A stretch of 64,000 nt of DNA from Neptuniibacter sp048548695 (GCF_048548695.1 NZ_JBLYIF010000001.1), one strand, 5' to 3'; positions 1 to 9,062 are shown, numbered from the stretch's first letter. Numbers and translations: made by a program. The notes: generated by a model not told the origin, from the letters alone.

Positions 1-2963
1 ATGAGCTGATGGTACTCACCAAGTCCGGTGCTAAAGTCCCGGTTGAAATAAGCCTTAGCCCGATAGAGTCTGAGTCGGGTGTGCTGGTGGCCACCTCTTT
101 GCGTGATGTTTCTGAACGTAAGGCGGCAGAAAAAGCCCTGTCTGAATCCAGAAAACTGCTGCAATCGGTGTTAGATAACTCTCCGGCCCTGATTTACATG
201 AAGGATCCAGAGGGGCATTACATACTGGTGAATAACGTATGGCAGCAGGTGGTTAACAGTGACGAGCAATCTGCGCTGGGTAAAACCGATGATGAGCTGC
301 TGCCCGCTGATGTCGCTGAAGCCTTCCGAGCTAATGATCTGCAAGTGATGGAACAGCTGGAAACCCTGCAGTTTGAGGAAACCTTCCGTCATCCCGACGG
401 CAGTATCAGCACCTATATCACCTTTAAATTTCCGGTGTTTGATGTCGCTGGCGAGCTATTTGCGCTGGGTGGTATTTCAACCGATATTACCGAGCTAGTT
501 AAAGCCAGAGAGCAGGCACACGACGCCAACCGTGCGAAAGGCGAGTTTCTGGCCAATATGTCGCATGAAATTAGAACGCCGATGAACGCGATTATCGGTA
601 TGAGCTATCTTGCCTTGCAGACCGAGCTGACACCCCGTCAAGACGATTACCTTAACAAGATTAACGCGGCGGCGAATGCGCTGTTGGGGATCATCAATGA
701 CATTCTGGATTTCTCCAAAATAGAGGCGGGTAAGCTTGAGCTGGAGACTATTCCATTTAACCTGGATGAAACCATCGAAAACCTCAGTAGCCTGATGCAG
801 GTTAAAGTGCAGGAAAAAGGCCTGGAGCTATTGATATCGATCGAATCGGAGGTGCCGCGTGGCCTTGATGGCGACCCGTTAAGGCTGGGTCAGATCTTGA
901 TCAACCTGGTTAATAATGCGGTGAAATTTACTGATTCAGGTGAGATCGTCGTGAAAGTTGGTGTCAAATCGCGTCAGGATGAGAAGGTCACGTTGCTGAT
1001 TGCTGTGTCGGATACGGGCATTGGCATGACACCCGAACAGGTCGCGAATTTGTTTCAGTCTTTCAGCCAGGCCGATGCGTCGACGACAAGGAAATATGGC
1101 GGTACCGGGCTTGGTTTGACGATCAGTAAACAGTTAACCCAGATGATGGGCGGCGATATTTGGGTTGAAAGTGTCGCGGGCGAGGGTAGTACCTTCATCT
1201 TTACGGTACAGATGGCGATCAACCCAGAAGCCAATACGCTGAAAATTGAGCCTGACCCGGATCTGCGCGGACTGCCGGTGCTTATTGTCGATGACAGCCC
1301 GGCGGCCAGAGAGATTCTGCAGCACACTGCAGAATCTTTGAAGTTTACCGCTGCTGTCTCCGCATCCGGCGATGAAGCCCTGGAGTTGATTAGCCAGCAT
1401 GACCAGCGCGACGAACCTTTCCGTATTGTCTTTACGGATTGGAAAATGCCGCGCATGAATGGCATCGAATTCAATAATTCGTTACGCAACATGACATCGC
1501 TTAAGGCTCCGCCGAAGGTGATTATGGTGACGTCATACGATACCAACGAGATGCTGCGTAAGGTTGGTAAGACGGTTGCGGGGGTGTTATGCAAACCAGT
1601 TTCAGCATCGTCGATGCTGGATGCCGCGATGACGGCACTGGGCAGAGAAGCAGGGGTGAACGCTGCCAGTAAAGGCAAGGTGAGTGATGAGACCATTGCT
1701 TCAACTGTCTCCGGCGCACATATCCTGTTGGTAGAGGACAACGAGATCAACCAGCAAGTTGCAACTGAGCTGCTTGAACGCGCTGGCATGAAGGTTGAGG
1801 TGGCGAATAACGGCAAAATTGCCGTCGATAAGATTGCAGACTGCAGATATGACATTGTGTTGATGGATCTGCAGATGCCGGTAATGGACGGTTTCGAGGC
1901 ATCTCGACACATCAGACAAGATGACCGTTATGCGGCGCTGCCTATCGTTGCCATGACGGCGAATGCGATGGCAGGCGATAAAGAGCGGTGTCTAGCAGCC
2001 GGTATGCAGGATCACGTTGCAAAGCCGATTGATCCGGTAACCCTGTATAAAGCCCTGGTGCAGTGGATAAAACCACGCGAGGGGTTGGGTCAGGTGGCTT
2101 TGGATAGTAGCGATAACATCGAGCCACAAGACACTCTCGTGTTACCTGACATTGCGGGGCTTGATACAGACACCGGGCTGTCCCGCCTGGGGGGTAACAG
2201 AAAGCTCTACCGTGATCTGATCCATCGGTTTGCTAAAGATCAGGTGAATGCAGCAAGCGAAATTCAGGCGGCACTGAACCAAAGGGATTTCCTGCTTGCT
2301 GAACGTGTGGCGCATACCACAAAAGGGGTTGCAGGCAATCTTGGCGCAACGGCGATTCAGGAAACTGCACAAGCGCTTGAACATGCGATTGAGCAACAGG
2401 ATATGGCGTTGATAGCACGCCAAGTGCCGCTATTTAAAGCCGTGCTTGATGACATGGTGGCTTCGCTTCAGCTATTCGCAGCAGCGGTGGAGACGGCTGA
2501 GTTGAAGGAAGGTGTGCAGCTTGATGCCCGCTCCCGGGCCGGGGGGATTCAGGTTTTAGCTGAGCTTAAACAGCTGTTGGAAGACGACGACGGTGACGCC
2601 GAGGACTGCTTCCTCGAAAATCGTATCTTGATTCAGGGTATTGCCTCACCTGAATGCTCAGCTGAACTGGCCGGCCATATCGAGAACTTCGATTATGAGG
2701 CAGCGTTGCAAGTTATCGCGCTGATTGATGGGGAGTTACCCTTAGTACCCGCTATGCCTGATGTTACCAGGCTCTTGTCACTGCTGGATAGGGGTGCAGG
2801 TGAGGCGGCTGAGCTGTTTAAAACGTTTGAAAATGGTTTGGCCCGCACAATGGATAAACAGGTTTTTAGTACGCTTAATGAAGCGATTGAAAATAATGAC
2901 TTTGAATTGGCAGCGAAGGTTGTCCGTGATTCTTGTTTGGTCGATGCTGAATCTGAGAGGTGA
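1..2963 (+). CDS. Hybrid sensor histidine kinase (PAS-PAS-HisKA-HATPase-REC-REC-HPt), 5' partial
   Basis: The reading frame is open through base 3 (codons before the first ATG at 9 are GAG CTG), so the true start lies upstream of the window. Numbering from that ATG: the tail of one PAS domain (1-40), a second PAS (about 45-165), HisKA with the phosphoacceptor His186 in SHEIRTPMN, HATPase with N box and G boxes DTGIGM (335-340) and GTGLGL (365-370), a receiver with Asp477, a second receiver with Asp620 and a C-terminal HPt domain with His769. This is the BarA/ArcB-like layout of a multistep phosphorelay kinase. No membrane segment is visible in the part present. It probably phosphorylates the two receiver proteins encoded just downstream, the first starting 3 bases after its stop. 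The signal sensed is unknown. Confidence 0.93.
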   Translation, partial: ELMVLTKSGAKVPVEISLSPIESESGVLVATSLRDVSERKAAEKALSESRKLLQSVLDNSPALIYMKDPEGHYILVNNVWQQVVNSDEQSALGKTDDELLPADVAEAFRANDLQVMEQLETLQFEETFRHPDGSISTYITFKFPVFDVAGELFALGGISTDITELVKAREQAHDANRAKGEFLANMSHEIRTPMNAIIGMSYLALQTELTPRQDDYLNKINAAANALLGIINDILDFSKIEAGKLELETIPFNLDETIENLSSLMQVKVQEKGLELLISIESEVPRGLDGDPLRLGQILINLVNNAVKFTDSGEIVVKVGVKSRQDEKVTLLIAVSDTGIGMTPEQVANLFQSFSQADASTTRKYGGTGLGLTISKQLTQMMGGDIWVESVAGEGSTFIFTVQMAINPEANTLKIEPDPDLRGLPVLIVDDSPAAREILQHTAESLKFTAAVSASGDEALELISQHDQRDEPFRIVFTDWKMPRMNGIEFNNSLRNMTSLKAPPKVIMVTSYDTNEMLRKVGKTVAGVLCKPVSASSMLDAAMTALGREAGVNAASKGKVSDETIASTVSGAHILLVEDNEINQQVATELLERAGMKVEVANNGKIAVDKIADCRYDIVLMDLQMPVMDGFEASRHIRQDDRYAALPIVAMTANAMAGDKERCLAAGMQDHVAKPIDPVTLYKALVQWIKPREGLGQVALDSSDNIEPQDTLVLPDIAGLDTDTGLSRLGGNRKLYRDLIHRFAKDQVNAASEIQAALNQRDFLLAERVAHTTKGVAGNLGATAIQETAQALEHAIEQQDMALIARQVPLFKAVLDDMVASLQLFAAAVETAELKEGVQLDARSRAGGIQVLAELKQLLEDDDGDAEDCFLENRILIQGIASPECSAELAGHIENFDYEAALQVIALIDGELPLVPAMPDVTRLLSLLDRGAGEAAELFKTFENGLARTMDKQVFSTLNEAIENNDFELAAKVVRDSCLVDAESER

Positions 2964-2966
2964 TGC

Positions 2967-3356
2967 ATGAGTGAAAATGATCAGAAAACTGTGCTGCTGG
3001 TTGACGATGTTCCCGCAAACATCACCGTGTTAAACAGTGCGCTTAAGGAAAAGTACCGCACTAAAATAGCGACTAATGGTGAGAAAGCCCTGCAGATTGC
3101 CGCGCGGCAACCGCAGCCGGATCTGATTCTGCTCGACATTATGATGCCGGGGATGGACGGTTTTGAAGTCTGTGAACGACTGAAAGCTGATCCTGAAACG
3201 CGTGATATTCCAGTGATCTTTCTGAGCGGTAAAAATACTTCAGGCGATCGATCTCGCGGGTTGGCACTGGGTGCAACTGACTTTCTCGAAAAGCCGATTG
3301 ATGTGGACATGGTTTGTATCTGGATCACTGAACATCTTAAAAGCATAAAAGCTTAA
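2967..3356 (+). CDS. Single-domain response regulator (receiver only)
   Basis: A 129-residue protein that is only a CheY-like receiver: acidic pair in VDDVPAN, phosphoacceptor Asp in LLDIMMPG, a Ser at the usual Thr/Ser switch position (FLSGK) and Lys in EKPID. It has no output domain. It starts 3 bases after the hybrid kinase stop and is followed by a receiver-HD-GYP gene whose receiver is very similar to it, even at nucleotide level. It could act as a phosphate shuttle or sink, or a regulator by protein contact, in the same phosphorelay; this role is inferred from position only. Confidence 0.9.
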   Translation: MSENDQKTVLLVDDVPANITVLNSALKEKYRTKIATNGEKALQIAARQPQPDLILLDIMMPGMDGFEVCERLKADPETRDIPVIFLSGKNTSGDRSRGLALGATDFLEKPIDVDMVCIWITEHLKSIKA

Positions 3357-3391
3357 TTTTATGCAGGCTAAGCATAAGTAGGATCGCTACG

Positions 3392-4516
3392 ATGAGTGAA
3401 AAAAAGACAGTATTAATAGTCGATGACACCCCGGCGAATGTCTCGCTTTTACACGCTATCCTCAAGGAAAAGTACCACACCAAAATAGCGACCAATGGTG
3501 AGAAAGCCCTCCAGCTTGCCTTTACCGGATCTCCTCCAGACCTGATTTTGCTCGATATTATGATGCCTGATATGGATGGCTATGAAGTGTGTGAAAAGCT
3601 GAAGGCGAATCAGCAAACAGCGGACATTCCGGTAGTGTTTTTAACCGCCAAAGTCAGCGTGGAAGATGAAACCCGGGGCTTGGCGTTAGGGGCTGTGGAC
3701 TATATAACCAAACCCATCAGCCCGCCCATAGTGCAGGAGCGGGTTAAGAATCACTTGGCACTTAAAGAAGCCAGAGACGTACTTAAACATCAAAATCAGG
3801 TTCTGGAAGATAAGGTGCAGGACCGCACCAAAAAGCTGGACGAACTCCAGGATGTTGCAATGGAGGCAATGGGCGCACTGGCTGAATCACGGGACCCTGA
3901 AACAGGTAACCATATTCGCCGCACTCAGCTCTACGTGAAGCTGCTGGCTGAAAAGCTATGTGACCACCCCAAGTTCCATGATTTTCTCTCGCCGGAGACT
4001 ATCACTCTACTGGTCAAAGCGGCACCGCTTCACGATATCGGTAAGGTTGGCGTGCCTGATGCTATCTTGTTGAAGCCTGGCAAGTTGACCGATCAGGAGT
4101 TTGAGATAATGAAGCGGCATACGGTGTACGGCCGGGATGCGTTAGCTGCAGCGGAGAAAAAGCTCTCTGAACCCAGTGATTTTTTGACCTTTGCGAAACA
4201 GATCGCTTATTCCCATCAGGAAAAATGGGATGGCTCAGGTTATCCTGAGGGTTTATCAGGTGATGATATTCCCGTCTCGGCACGCTTGATGGCCATTGCC
4301 GATGTCTATGATGCACTGATCAGCACCCGGGTTTACAAGCCACCCTTTACCCATGAAAAAGCAGTTCAGATCATGAGTGAAGGTCGGGGGGCGCATTTTG
4401 ATCCGGATATGCTCGATGCGTTTATTGCAATAGCAGAAGAGTGCAGGGTAGTGGCTCAAACCTATTCAGACGCAAAAGATGAGGTGGAAAAACAAGACGC
4501 CGTCGAGTTGGTGTAA
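3392..4516 (+). CDS. Response regulator with HD-GYP c-di-GMP phosphodiesterase domain
   Basis: 374 residues: receiver at 1-120 (phosphoacceptor Asp55, Lys107), a coiled linker around 125-155, then an HD-GYP domain. The catalytic HD pair is in HDIGK (214-218) and the GYP signature is in DGSGYP (280-285), so hydrolysis of c-di-GMP is expected. Such RpfG-like proteins lower cytoplasmic c-di-GMP when their receiver is phosphorylated. The gene follows the hybrid kinase and single receiver with a 35-base gap, so it is the probable output of that relay. The receiver resembles that of the preceding gene closely, implying tandem duplication with later gain or loss of the output domain. Confidence 0.93.
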   Translation: MSEKKTVLIVDDTPANVSLLHAILKEKYHTKIATNGEKALQLAFTGSPPDLILLDIMMPDMDGYEVCEKLKANQQTADIPVVFLTAKVSVEDETRGLALGAVDYITKPISPPIVQERVKNHLALKEARDVLKHQNQVLEDKVQDRTKKLDELQDVAMEAMGALAESRDPETGNHIRRTQLYVKLLAEKLCDHPKFHDFLSPETITLLVKAAPLHDIGKVGVPDAILLKPGKLTDQEFEIMKRHTVYGRDALAAAEKKLSEPSDFLTFAKQIAYSHQEKWDGSGYPEGLSGDDIPVSARLMAIADVYDALISTRVYKPPFTHEKAVQIMSEGRGAHFDPDMLDAFIAIAEECRVVAQTYSDAKDEVEKQDAVELV

Positions 4517-5105
4517 TGGTAGACGCTCGGAAGCGGAGAAATATTGTTCCTCATTGGGTGTTTGAACTATTGCTGCAGGGTGCCGCTACTGAATGTAGTG
4601 CTTAGTCGTACGATAAATCTGAATCGCTACATGCGGGAAAAGTCGTTTAACATTACATTGTATGTGACAGTATCTGTACCTGTCATCACTTTAACTCTTC
4701 CCTTAATTATTCGCGGTGGGCGCAGTTGTTACTGCTGTGACCCTTCTTGCCGCAACAGTGCTCCAGAGCTAGCTAGGTTGGCTTATGTCATTCCCTGTTT
4801 ACCCCTGTCGAAGGTGCAACAGTGGCAGATAGTCTGCAGCGCTACCCAGGTGTCAGGATGCAACGGATACTAGGTATCCAGCGCGGATTTCAGTGCAGCA
4901 ACAGCGTGTGGGGCCGTGTCGGATTCATAATGTGTCTGATGTTACTGAGGGGATAGCATAGCTGATTCTCAGCACCATGCTGATTGGCAATGAGAGGGGT
5001 ACTACTTTTTCAGGCCTCCTGTTGTGGTTAACCTGTACAGTTCGAATTGATGGGTGGCTGGTATGGCCAGGCTGAAATACGCAGTCACCCTGTAACCCTC
5101 AGGCT
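4517..5105. other. Intergenic region without a recognised gene
   Basis: 589 bases between the HD-GYP gene and the convergent AhpD-like gene. A 109-codon plus-strand reading frame at 4544-4873 has Cys-rich, non-protein-like composition and no ribosome site. No RNA gene, repeat or clear terminator was recognised. Confidence 0.5.
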
Positions 5106-5648
5106 TTATTTAGCAAAGGGTTGGAACATCTCATCCAATGGCGTTTTGGCGATGTGATTGATGTAGTTGCTCATCACTTTCTGGGCCATGCCTAGCAAAA
5201 TGCCGAGGATATGTTTCTGTTCATATCCGGCTGCATAAAAGCGTTCCAGGACTTCGTCATCTACCTGACCACGTTCATGCAGAATCGCCAGCGTGGTGTC
5301 GTGGAGTACCTGCAGTTTTGGTGTTGGCATCGGATCACCGTTACGCAGAGCGTCGTTCAGTGCCGGGGCAACACCCATTACCGACGCGACCAGACTATGG
5401 GCAGGAACGCAATAGGCGCAACCGTGCGCAACATTGATGGTCTGCCAGATAACGGTGAGTTCTTCAGCGTTGAAGTCGGTTTGCTGGAACAGGCTGTGTA
5501 GCTGTTGGTAGGCGTCCAGTGCGGCCGGTTCTTCGCCAAAAATGGCATGCAGATTGGGGAGTGAGCCGTAGTTTCTGATCGAATTCTCAAAAAACGGTTT
5601 AGAACCTTCCGGTGCGCTTTCCATGGTGTGAAGCTTGAATTCTTTCAT
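5106..5648 (-). CDS. Carboxymuconolactone decarboxylase/AhpD-like family protein
   Basis: A 180-residue protein of the AhpD-like superfamily. The redox CxxC plus downstream His is seen in CAYCVPAHS (about residues 81-89), the usual active site of alkylhydroperoxidase AhpD-type proteins. AhpD-fold proteins usually reduce peroxides through this cysteine pair; the substrate here cannot be told. It is divergent from a TetR regulator gene starting at 5786, and the 137-base spacer holds two TetR-type palindromes, so it is very likely the regulated target, perhaps responding to an electrophile or oxidant. Confidence 0.85.
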   Translation of the reverse strand: MKEFKLHTMESAPEGSKPFFENSIRNYGSLPNLHAIFGEEPAALDAYQQLHSLFQQTDFNAEELTVIWQTINVAHGCAYCVPAHSLVASVMGVAPALNDALRNGDPMPTPKLQVLHDTTLAILHERGQVDDEVLERFYAAGYEQKHILGILLGMAQKVMSNYINHIAKTPLDEMFQPFAK

Positions 5649-5696
5649 CGGTTTGTTCCTGTTATCTGATTAGAGGTAGTGAGTCTGATCGGCTGT

Positions 5697-5712
5697 TTGA
5701 ACGATCGTTCAA
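5697..5712. promoter_or_regulatory. Perfect 16-bp palindrome, probable TetR operator 1
   Basis: TTGAACGATCGTTCAA is a perfect inverted repeat, 49 bases upstream of the AhpD-like start codon. It shares its outer TTGAAC/GTTCAA arms with the second dyad at 5757-5772. This is the size and form expected of a TetR-family operator. Confidence 0.7.
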
Positions 5713-5756
5713 TTTAAAGCAGTATGGCTGGACGCCCGGTAATGATCAAACTAAAA

Positions 5757-5772
5757 TTGAACAAATGTTCAA
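5757..5772. promoter_or_regulatory. 16-bp dyad, probable TetR operator 2
   Basis: TTGAACAAATGTTCAA has 7-bp arms (TTGAACA/TGTTCAA) around two bases, ending 13 bases before the TetR start codon. Same arms as the dyad at 5697-5712, consistent with autorepression. Confidence 0.65.
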
Positions 5773-5785
5773 AAAAGATTGAGTC

Positions 5786-6364
5786 ATGGTTAATCAGGCG
5801 AAGTACGACAGAGACGCGGCGGTAGAGAAGGCCACTCACCTGTTCTGGGAGAAAGGTTTTCACGCCACTTCGATGCGTAATCTGCAGGACCATATCGACA
5901 TGCGTCCCGGCAGTATTTACGCTGCGTTTGGCAGCAAGGAAGGGTTGTTTAAACTCAGCTTGCAGGCCTATACCGATGCAACGCAGGCAAGTCTGCAAAC
6001 CTGTATTCAGACCACAGACTCACCTCTGAAGGCCTTAAAGCAGTTTGTGACTGCTGCGGTTGAGGGCGGCCGTGATGCACCCAGTGAACTCTGTATGCTG
6101 GTGAAATCAGTGGCTGAACTGACAGACTCCAATGCGGACCTGCTGGATGCAGCGCGATGCCACCTGAAGAGTATCGAGGCGGCCTTTCAGGTTCTGCTGC
6201 AGCAGGCACAAGCACAGGGTGAAATCAGCGCCGATATTGACCCGCAGCGCTTGGCATGTTTTCTTCAGGTGCAGTTGATTGGCCTGCGGGCCTATGCACG
6301 GACCCAAGCCGATGCCGGTTCTATCGCCCCGTTGATAGACGATGTGTTTGGTTGTCTGCGCTGA
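5786..6364 (+). CDS. TetR/AcrR family transcriptional regulator
   Basis: 192 residues. The N-terminal helix-turn-helix is typical: LFWEKGFHATSMRNLQDH followed by the recognition region MRPGSIYAAFGSKEGLF (about residues 17-53). The C-terminal ligand and dimer domain is not recognisable by eye. It is divergent from the AhpD-like gene and the shared spacer has two matching 16-bp palindromes, so it probably represses both that gene and itself. The inducer is unknown; the target suggests a reactive electrophile or oxidant. Confidence 0.9.
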   Translation: MVNQAKYDRDAAVEKATHLFWEKGFHATSMRNLQDHIDMRPGSIYAAFGSKEGLFKLSLQAYTDATQASLQTCIQTTDSPLKALKQFVTAAVEGGRDAPSELCMLVKSVAELTDSNADLLDAARCHLKSIEAAFQVLLQQAQAQGEISADIDPQRLACFLQVQLIGLRAYARTQADAGSIAPLIDDVFGCLR

Positions 6365-6375
6365 CCTGAAACGTT

Positions 6376-6531
6376 GTGTCGGATTTGATTCGGGCCTTCG
6401 CAACAGGACATGACAATACGTTGCTGCAGGATCTGAGTTTTAATTCCAAGACTGAAACACAGGGAGCGACTCTGGGTGCAACGATTCTGCCGTTTGTGAT
6501 TGTAGGCGCCCTTGTGGCTTTTCTGTTTTAA
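6376..6531 (+). CDS. Possible small membrane-anchored ORF or gene remnant (51 aa)
   Basis: A GTG-initiated frame of 51 codons whose C-terminus is a plain membrane helix (GATLGATILPFVIVGALVAF) after a polar, Asn/Gln/Thr-rich N-terminal half. Its composition is more protein-like than other frames in this gap, but no Shine-Dalgarno sequence is visible before the GTG. It could be a small membrane protein or the tail of a decayed gene. Not recognised as any family. Confidence 0.25.
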   Translation: MSDLIRAFATGHDNTLLQDLSFNSKTETQGATLGATILPFVIVGALVAFLF

Positions 6532-6902
6532 TTTTCATTGCGGATGAAGAATAGGACCATATGCCAGACCGTCCGAAAACTGCTGTTTTGTTTGGCTGGA
6601 GACGGTACCCTCTGGTGATGTCATCGGTGGTCAGGCATTGGCGTAAACAGGGTCTAAGCCTCCTGCGTCCAGTATCGTGAAGCAGTTCCGTCGATTCATG
6701 CTGCAGCCTGATAAGGATATGGCGAAGACAGAGAACTAAATTTGTTCTGCCCCCTGCGGATCTGCTTTCTTGTGAGCTAGGCCAAAATAGCCGTCTAACC
6801 GGGTCTGACATCATCCTTGCTCAATCCATAGCTCTGACATAAGTTGTTATATAAATATAGGTTTTTAAAACTAAAGGCACTCGCCAGGCAGGGGTATTGC
6901 GC
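6532..6902. other. Intergenic region upstream of mscS-like gene
   Basis: About 370 bases with no convincing gene on either strand; a 124-codon minus-strand frame (6440-6814) is Arg/Ser-rich and without a ribosome site. The ribosome site for the next gene (AGGGG at 6890-6894) lies at its end. Confidence 0.45.
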
Positions 6903-8219
6903 ATGGATTTCCAGAAGTATAACCAGATCCTGACCAATGTAAGTGATCAGGCAGTCAGTGTGTTAATGGAACCCGGCACTTATATTCAGCTTGCGCTGGT
7001 GGTGTTGCTGTTTGGCCTGACCTATGTGATCGCCAACCGTATTCGGCGGTTTGTTCCGGTTCTGGCCGCACTTCCGCCTGAACAGCAGGCTGAACAGGAT
7101 CCGGTCAGACGGGTGGCGGGTAAACTGGGGAATCTGATTTTTCCATTGTTGACGGTATTGGTATTGAGTTTCACCGTTGAAATCAGTGACCAGATGTTCG
7201 GTCAGGCCTGGCTCTCTAATACGGCGTTGATTCTTTCCATGCTGCTGGTCTACAAAACGCTGATTCAAGACTTTGTTAAAAACGAATTCATTGCTTTTGT
7301 ATTCCGCTGGGTGGGCCTGCCGTTATTGTTTCTGCACATGGTTGAATTGCTGGGACCGATCATTGCGATACTTGAGTCCATGCGGGTGACCATAGGCAAC
7401 ATTGAAATCTCCGCCTATGGCTTTTTGCGGGTGGCACTGTTTGGCTCAGTATTGTTCTGGCTGGGGCGTGTCTCAAACAGCACCGGTCAGGAGATTATCC
7501 GGCGGCAGGATAAACTGGATTTCCGTACTAAAGAGGTGGCTGCCAAAATGCTGCAGGTTGCCATTATCTTTGTGGTGTTTCTGCTGTTGTTGCAGGTGAT
7601 GGGCATCAATCTGACGGCACTGGCGGTGTTTGGTGGTGCTGTGGGTGTTGGCCTGGGTTTTGGTTTGCAGGCTATTGCCTCTAATTTTATCTCGGGGATC
7701 ATCATTCTGCTGGATCGGTCTATTTCGGTGAATGATTATATTGAGCTGGAAGATGGCCGTACCGGTATCGTAAGGGAGTTGACCCTGCGCTCGACCACGC
7801 TGGAAACCTTTGATGGCAAAGACATCATTGTCCCCAACGAAAAATTTATGACTGAGAGTTTCAGCAACTGGACCCACAAGAACAAGAAGCAACGGTATCG
7901 TGTGGATTTTTCAGTTGCCTACGATTCAGATATCCGCAAATTGGTTGAGATCATCAAAGGCACAGTGGCTGAGCACCCGCAGGTGATCAGTGGAGAGGAT
8001 ATTCCTTTTGAGGAGCGGCCGGACTGTGAGATCGACAGCTTTGGTGATTCTGGTGTGAATATGTTTGTTGAGTTCTGGATGGAAGGCATAGATGACGGCA
8101 AAAACCGCGTCGGTGGTGACCTGCTGCTGATGATCTTTGAAGCGATGCGTGAGCACGGTTTCGAAATTCCATTTCCGCAGCGCGAAGTACGCGTTCTCAA
8201 CGAAAATTTTGGCAAATAA
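6903..8219 (+). CDS. MscS-family mechanosensitive ion channel
   Basis: 438 residues from the ATG at 6903, preferred over the in-frame TTG at 6897 because AGGGG sits 8 bases before it. Several N-terminal membrane helices (about residues 25-45, 75-120, 130-150, 175-190) precede the MscS core. The pore helix with its Gly/Ala pattern is GVGLGFGLQAIASNFISG (about 250-267), followed by the beta domain (SVNDYIELEDGRTGIVREL) and the alpha/beta C-terminal cage. Such channels open under membrane tension to release solutes on osmotic downshock. The extra N-terminal helices make it longer than E. coli MscS (286 residues) and closer to the YbdG/YnaI size class. Confidence 0.93.
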   Translation: MDFQKYNQILTNVSDQAVSVLMEPGTYIQLALVVLLFGLTYVIANRIRRFVPVLAALPPEQQAEQDPVRRVAGKLGNLIFPLLTVLVLSFTVEISDQMFGQAWLSNTALILSMLLVYKTLIQDFVKNEFIAFVFRWVGLPLLFLHMVELLGPIIAILESMRVTIGNIEISAYGFLRVALFGSVLFWLGRVSNSTGQEIIRRQDKLDFRTKEVAAKMLQVAIIFVVFLLLLQVMGINLTALAVFGGAVGVGLGFGLQAIASNFISGIIILLDRSISVNDYIELEDGRTGIVRELTLRSTTLETFDGKDIIVPNEKFMTESFSNWTHKNKKQRYRVDFSVAYDSDIRKLVEIIKGTVAEHPQVISGEDIPFEERPDCEIDSFGDSGVNMFVEFWMEGIDDGKNRVGGDLLLMIFEAMREHGFEIPFPQREVRVLNENFGK

Positions 8220-8234
8220 ATCAGTTAACCTTCA

Positions 8235-8257
8235 GGCCAGCCATGCTGGCCTTTTTT
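8235..8257 (+). terminator. Rho-independent terminator after mscS-like gene
   Basis: GGCCAGC-CAT-GCTGGCC hairpin followed by TTTTTT, 16 bases after the stop codon. Confidence 0.88.
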
Positions 8258-8391
8258 ATATCCCGCCGCAAATGCCCGCCCTGTGGTGTTATTACGCTTG
8301 CCTCTTACGGTATGACTTTTCGTTAGTATAGATAATTCGTGCTGTTTATCAGATACCGCTTTACACAAGGGGGTATATCAGGCCAGTATTG

Positions 8392-8402
8392 TTGCACTGC
8401 AA
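8392..8402. promoter_or_regulatory. TGC-rich dyad (TTGCACTGCAA)
   Basis: An 11-bp inverted repeat around a central C, 96 bases upstream of the 8498 gene. It matches the TGC-rich motif found before phasin (21026-21035) and pat (24596-24607). Confidence 0.45.
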
Positions 8403-8497
8403 AACAAAAAGAGCTGGACCTTATAAAGCTGTGTTGCTGATTATGCAAATCTATCGCAGGAAAGGTCATAGCACCTTCAAGGACAGAGGAATCGCGT

Positions 8498-9055
8498 ATG
8501 TTTAATGGTCTTGATGAACTAGAAGATTTTGCCAGCCGACTGGCGCCTCCTACCCCGGAAGAGCAGGCTGCTGCGCAGATGCGCCAGGCGGCTGCTGTTA
8601 AGCCGAAACCGGTAGCCATACTAAAAACGGTGAATACCCGTACCCAGCAACCGGCGGCTAATGAAGAGCAGCGGGTGAATGTGGAGCCGGTATTACCGCC
8701 TAAGCCTAAGATCATTGTTACGGTTAAAGCGAATACGGCTGCAACCAGAGCTGAGGTTGTTGCAATTGAATCGGCCAAACCCGTTGCTGAAGCTCCCGTC
8801 GTTATCTCAGCTGAAGAGAATACGACATTAGCGGTGAGCCAAATAGCCAGATCTGAGTCTTTAGCGACCACTGAACAGCTGATGCCAGAAATAGCAGAAC
8901 CTGAAATGACCGTCGCCATGTCGCAACCGGCGCCGCTGCCAGAAACTGATCTTGCTGCCGAGCCACTGGCTCCGAGCGCAAAAAAAAACTTTTTACGTTA
9001 TGCATTGATGGTCGGTCTGGTGTCTGCGGTCAGTCTGGCACTGTTATTTAGTTGA
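8498..9055 (+). CDS. Hypothetical tail-anchored protein, Pro/Ala/Lys/Glu-rich
   Basis: 185 residues, function not recognised. The N-terminus is acidic and hydrophilic (MFNGLDELEDFASRLAPPTP), the middle is low-complexity Ala/Pro/Val/Glu without predicted fold, and the last about 20 residues form a single membrane helix (YALMVGLVSAVSLALLF) right after a basic KKNFLR stretch. This suggests a C-tail-anchored inner-membrane protein with a cytoplasmic disordered region. GAGGA precedes the ATG by about 10 bases. A DUF4144-like gene follows after 7 bases, so the two are probably co-transcribed. A TGC-rich dyad lies upstream. Confidence 0.7.
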   Translation: MFNGLDELEDFASRLAPPTPEEQAAAQMRQAAAVKPKPVAILKTVNTRTQQPAANEEQRVNVEPVLPPKPKIIVTVKANTAATRAEVVAIESAKPVAEAPVVISAEENTTLAVSQIARSESLATTEQLMPEIAEPEMTVAMSQPAPLPETDLAAEPLAPSAKKNFLRYALMVGLVSAVSLALLFS

Positions 9056-9062
9056 TGCCGGC

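Noticed and set aside
1055..1912. 285-codon minus-strand reading frame
   Set aside because: It lies wholly antisense within the hybrid kinase gene, whose domains are unmistakable; its composition is Ser/Thr-rich and not protein-like.
4544..4873. 109-codon plus-strand reading frame
   Set aside because: Cys-rich with no recognisable motif, no ribosome site and no neighbour support.
6440..6814. 124-codon minus-strand reading frame
   Set aside because: Arg/Ser-rich low-complexity composition, no ribosome site and overlaps the better-formed 6376-6531 frame.
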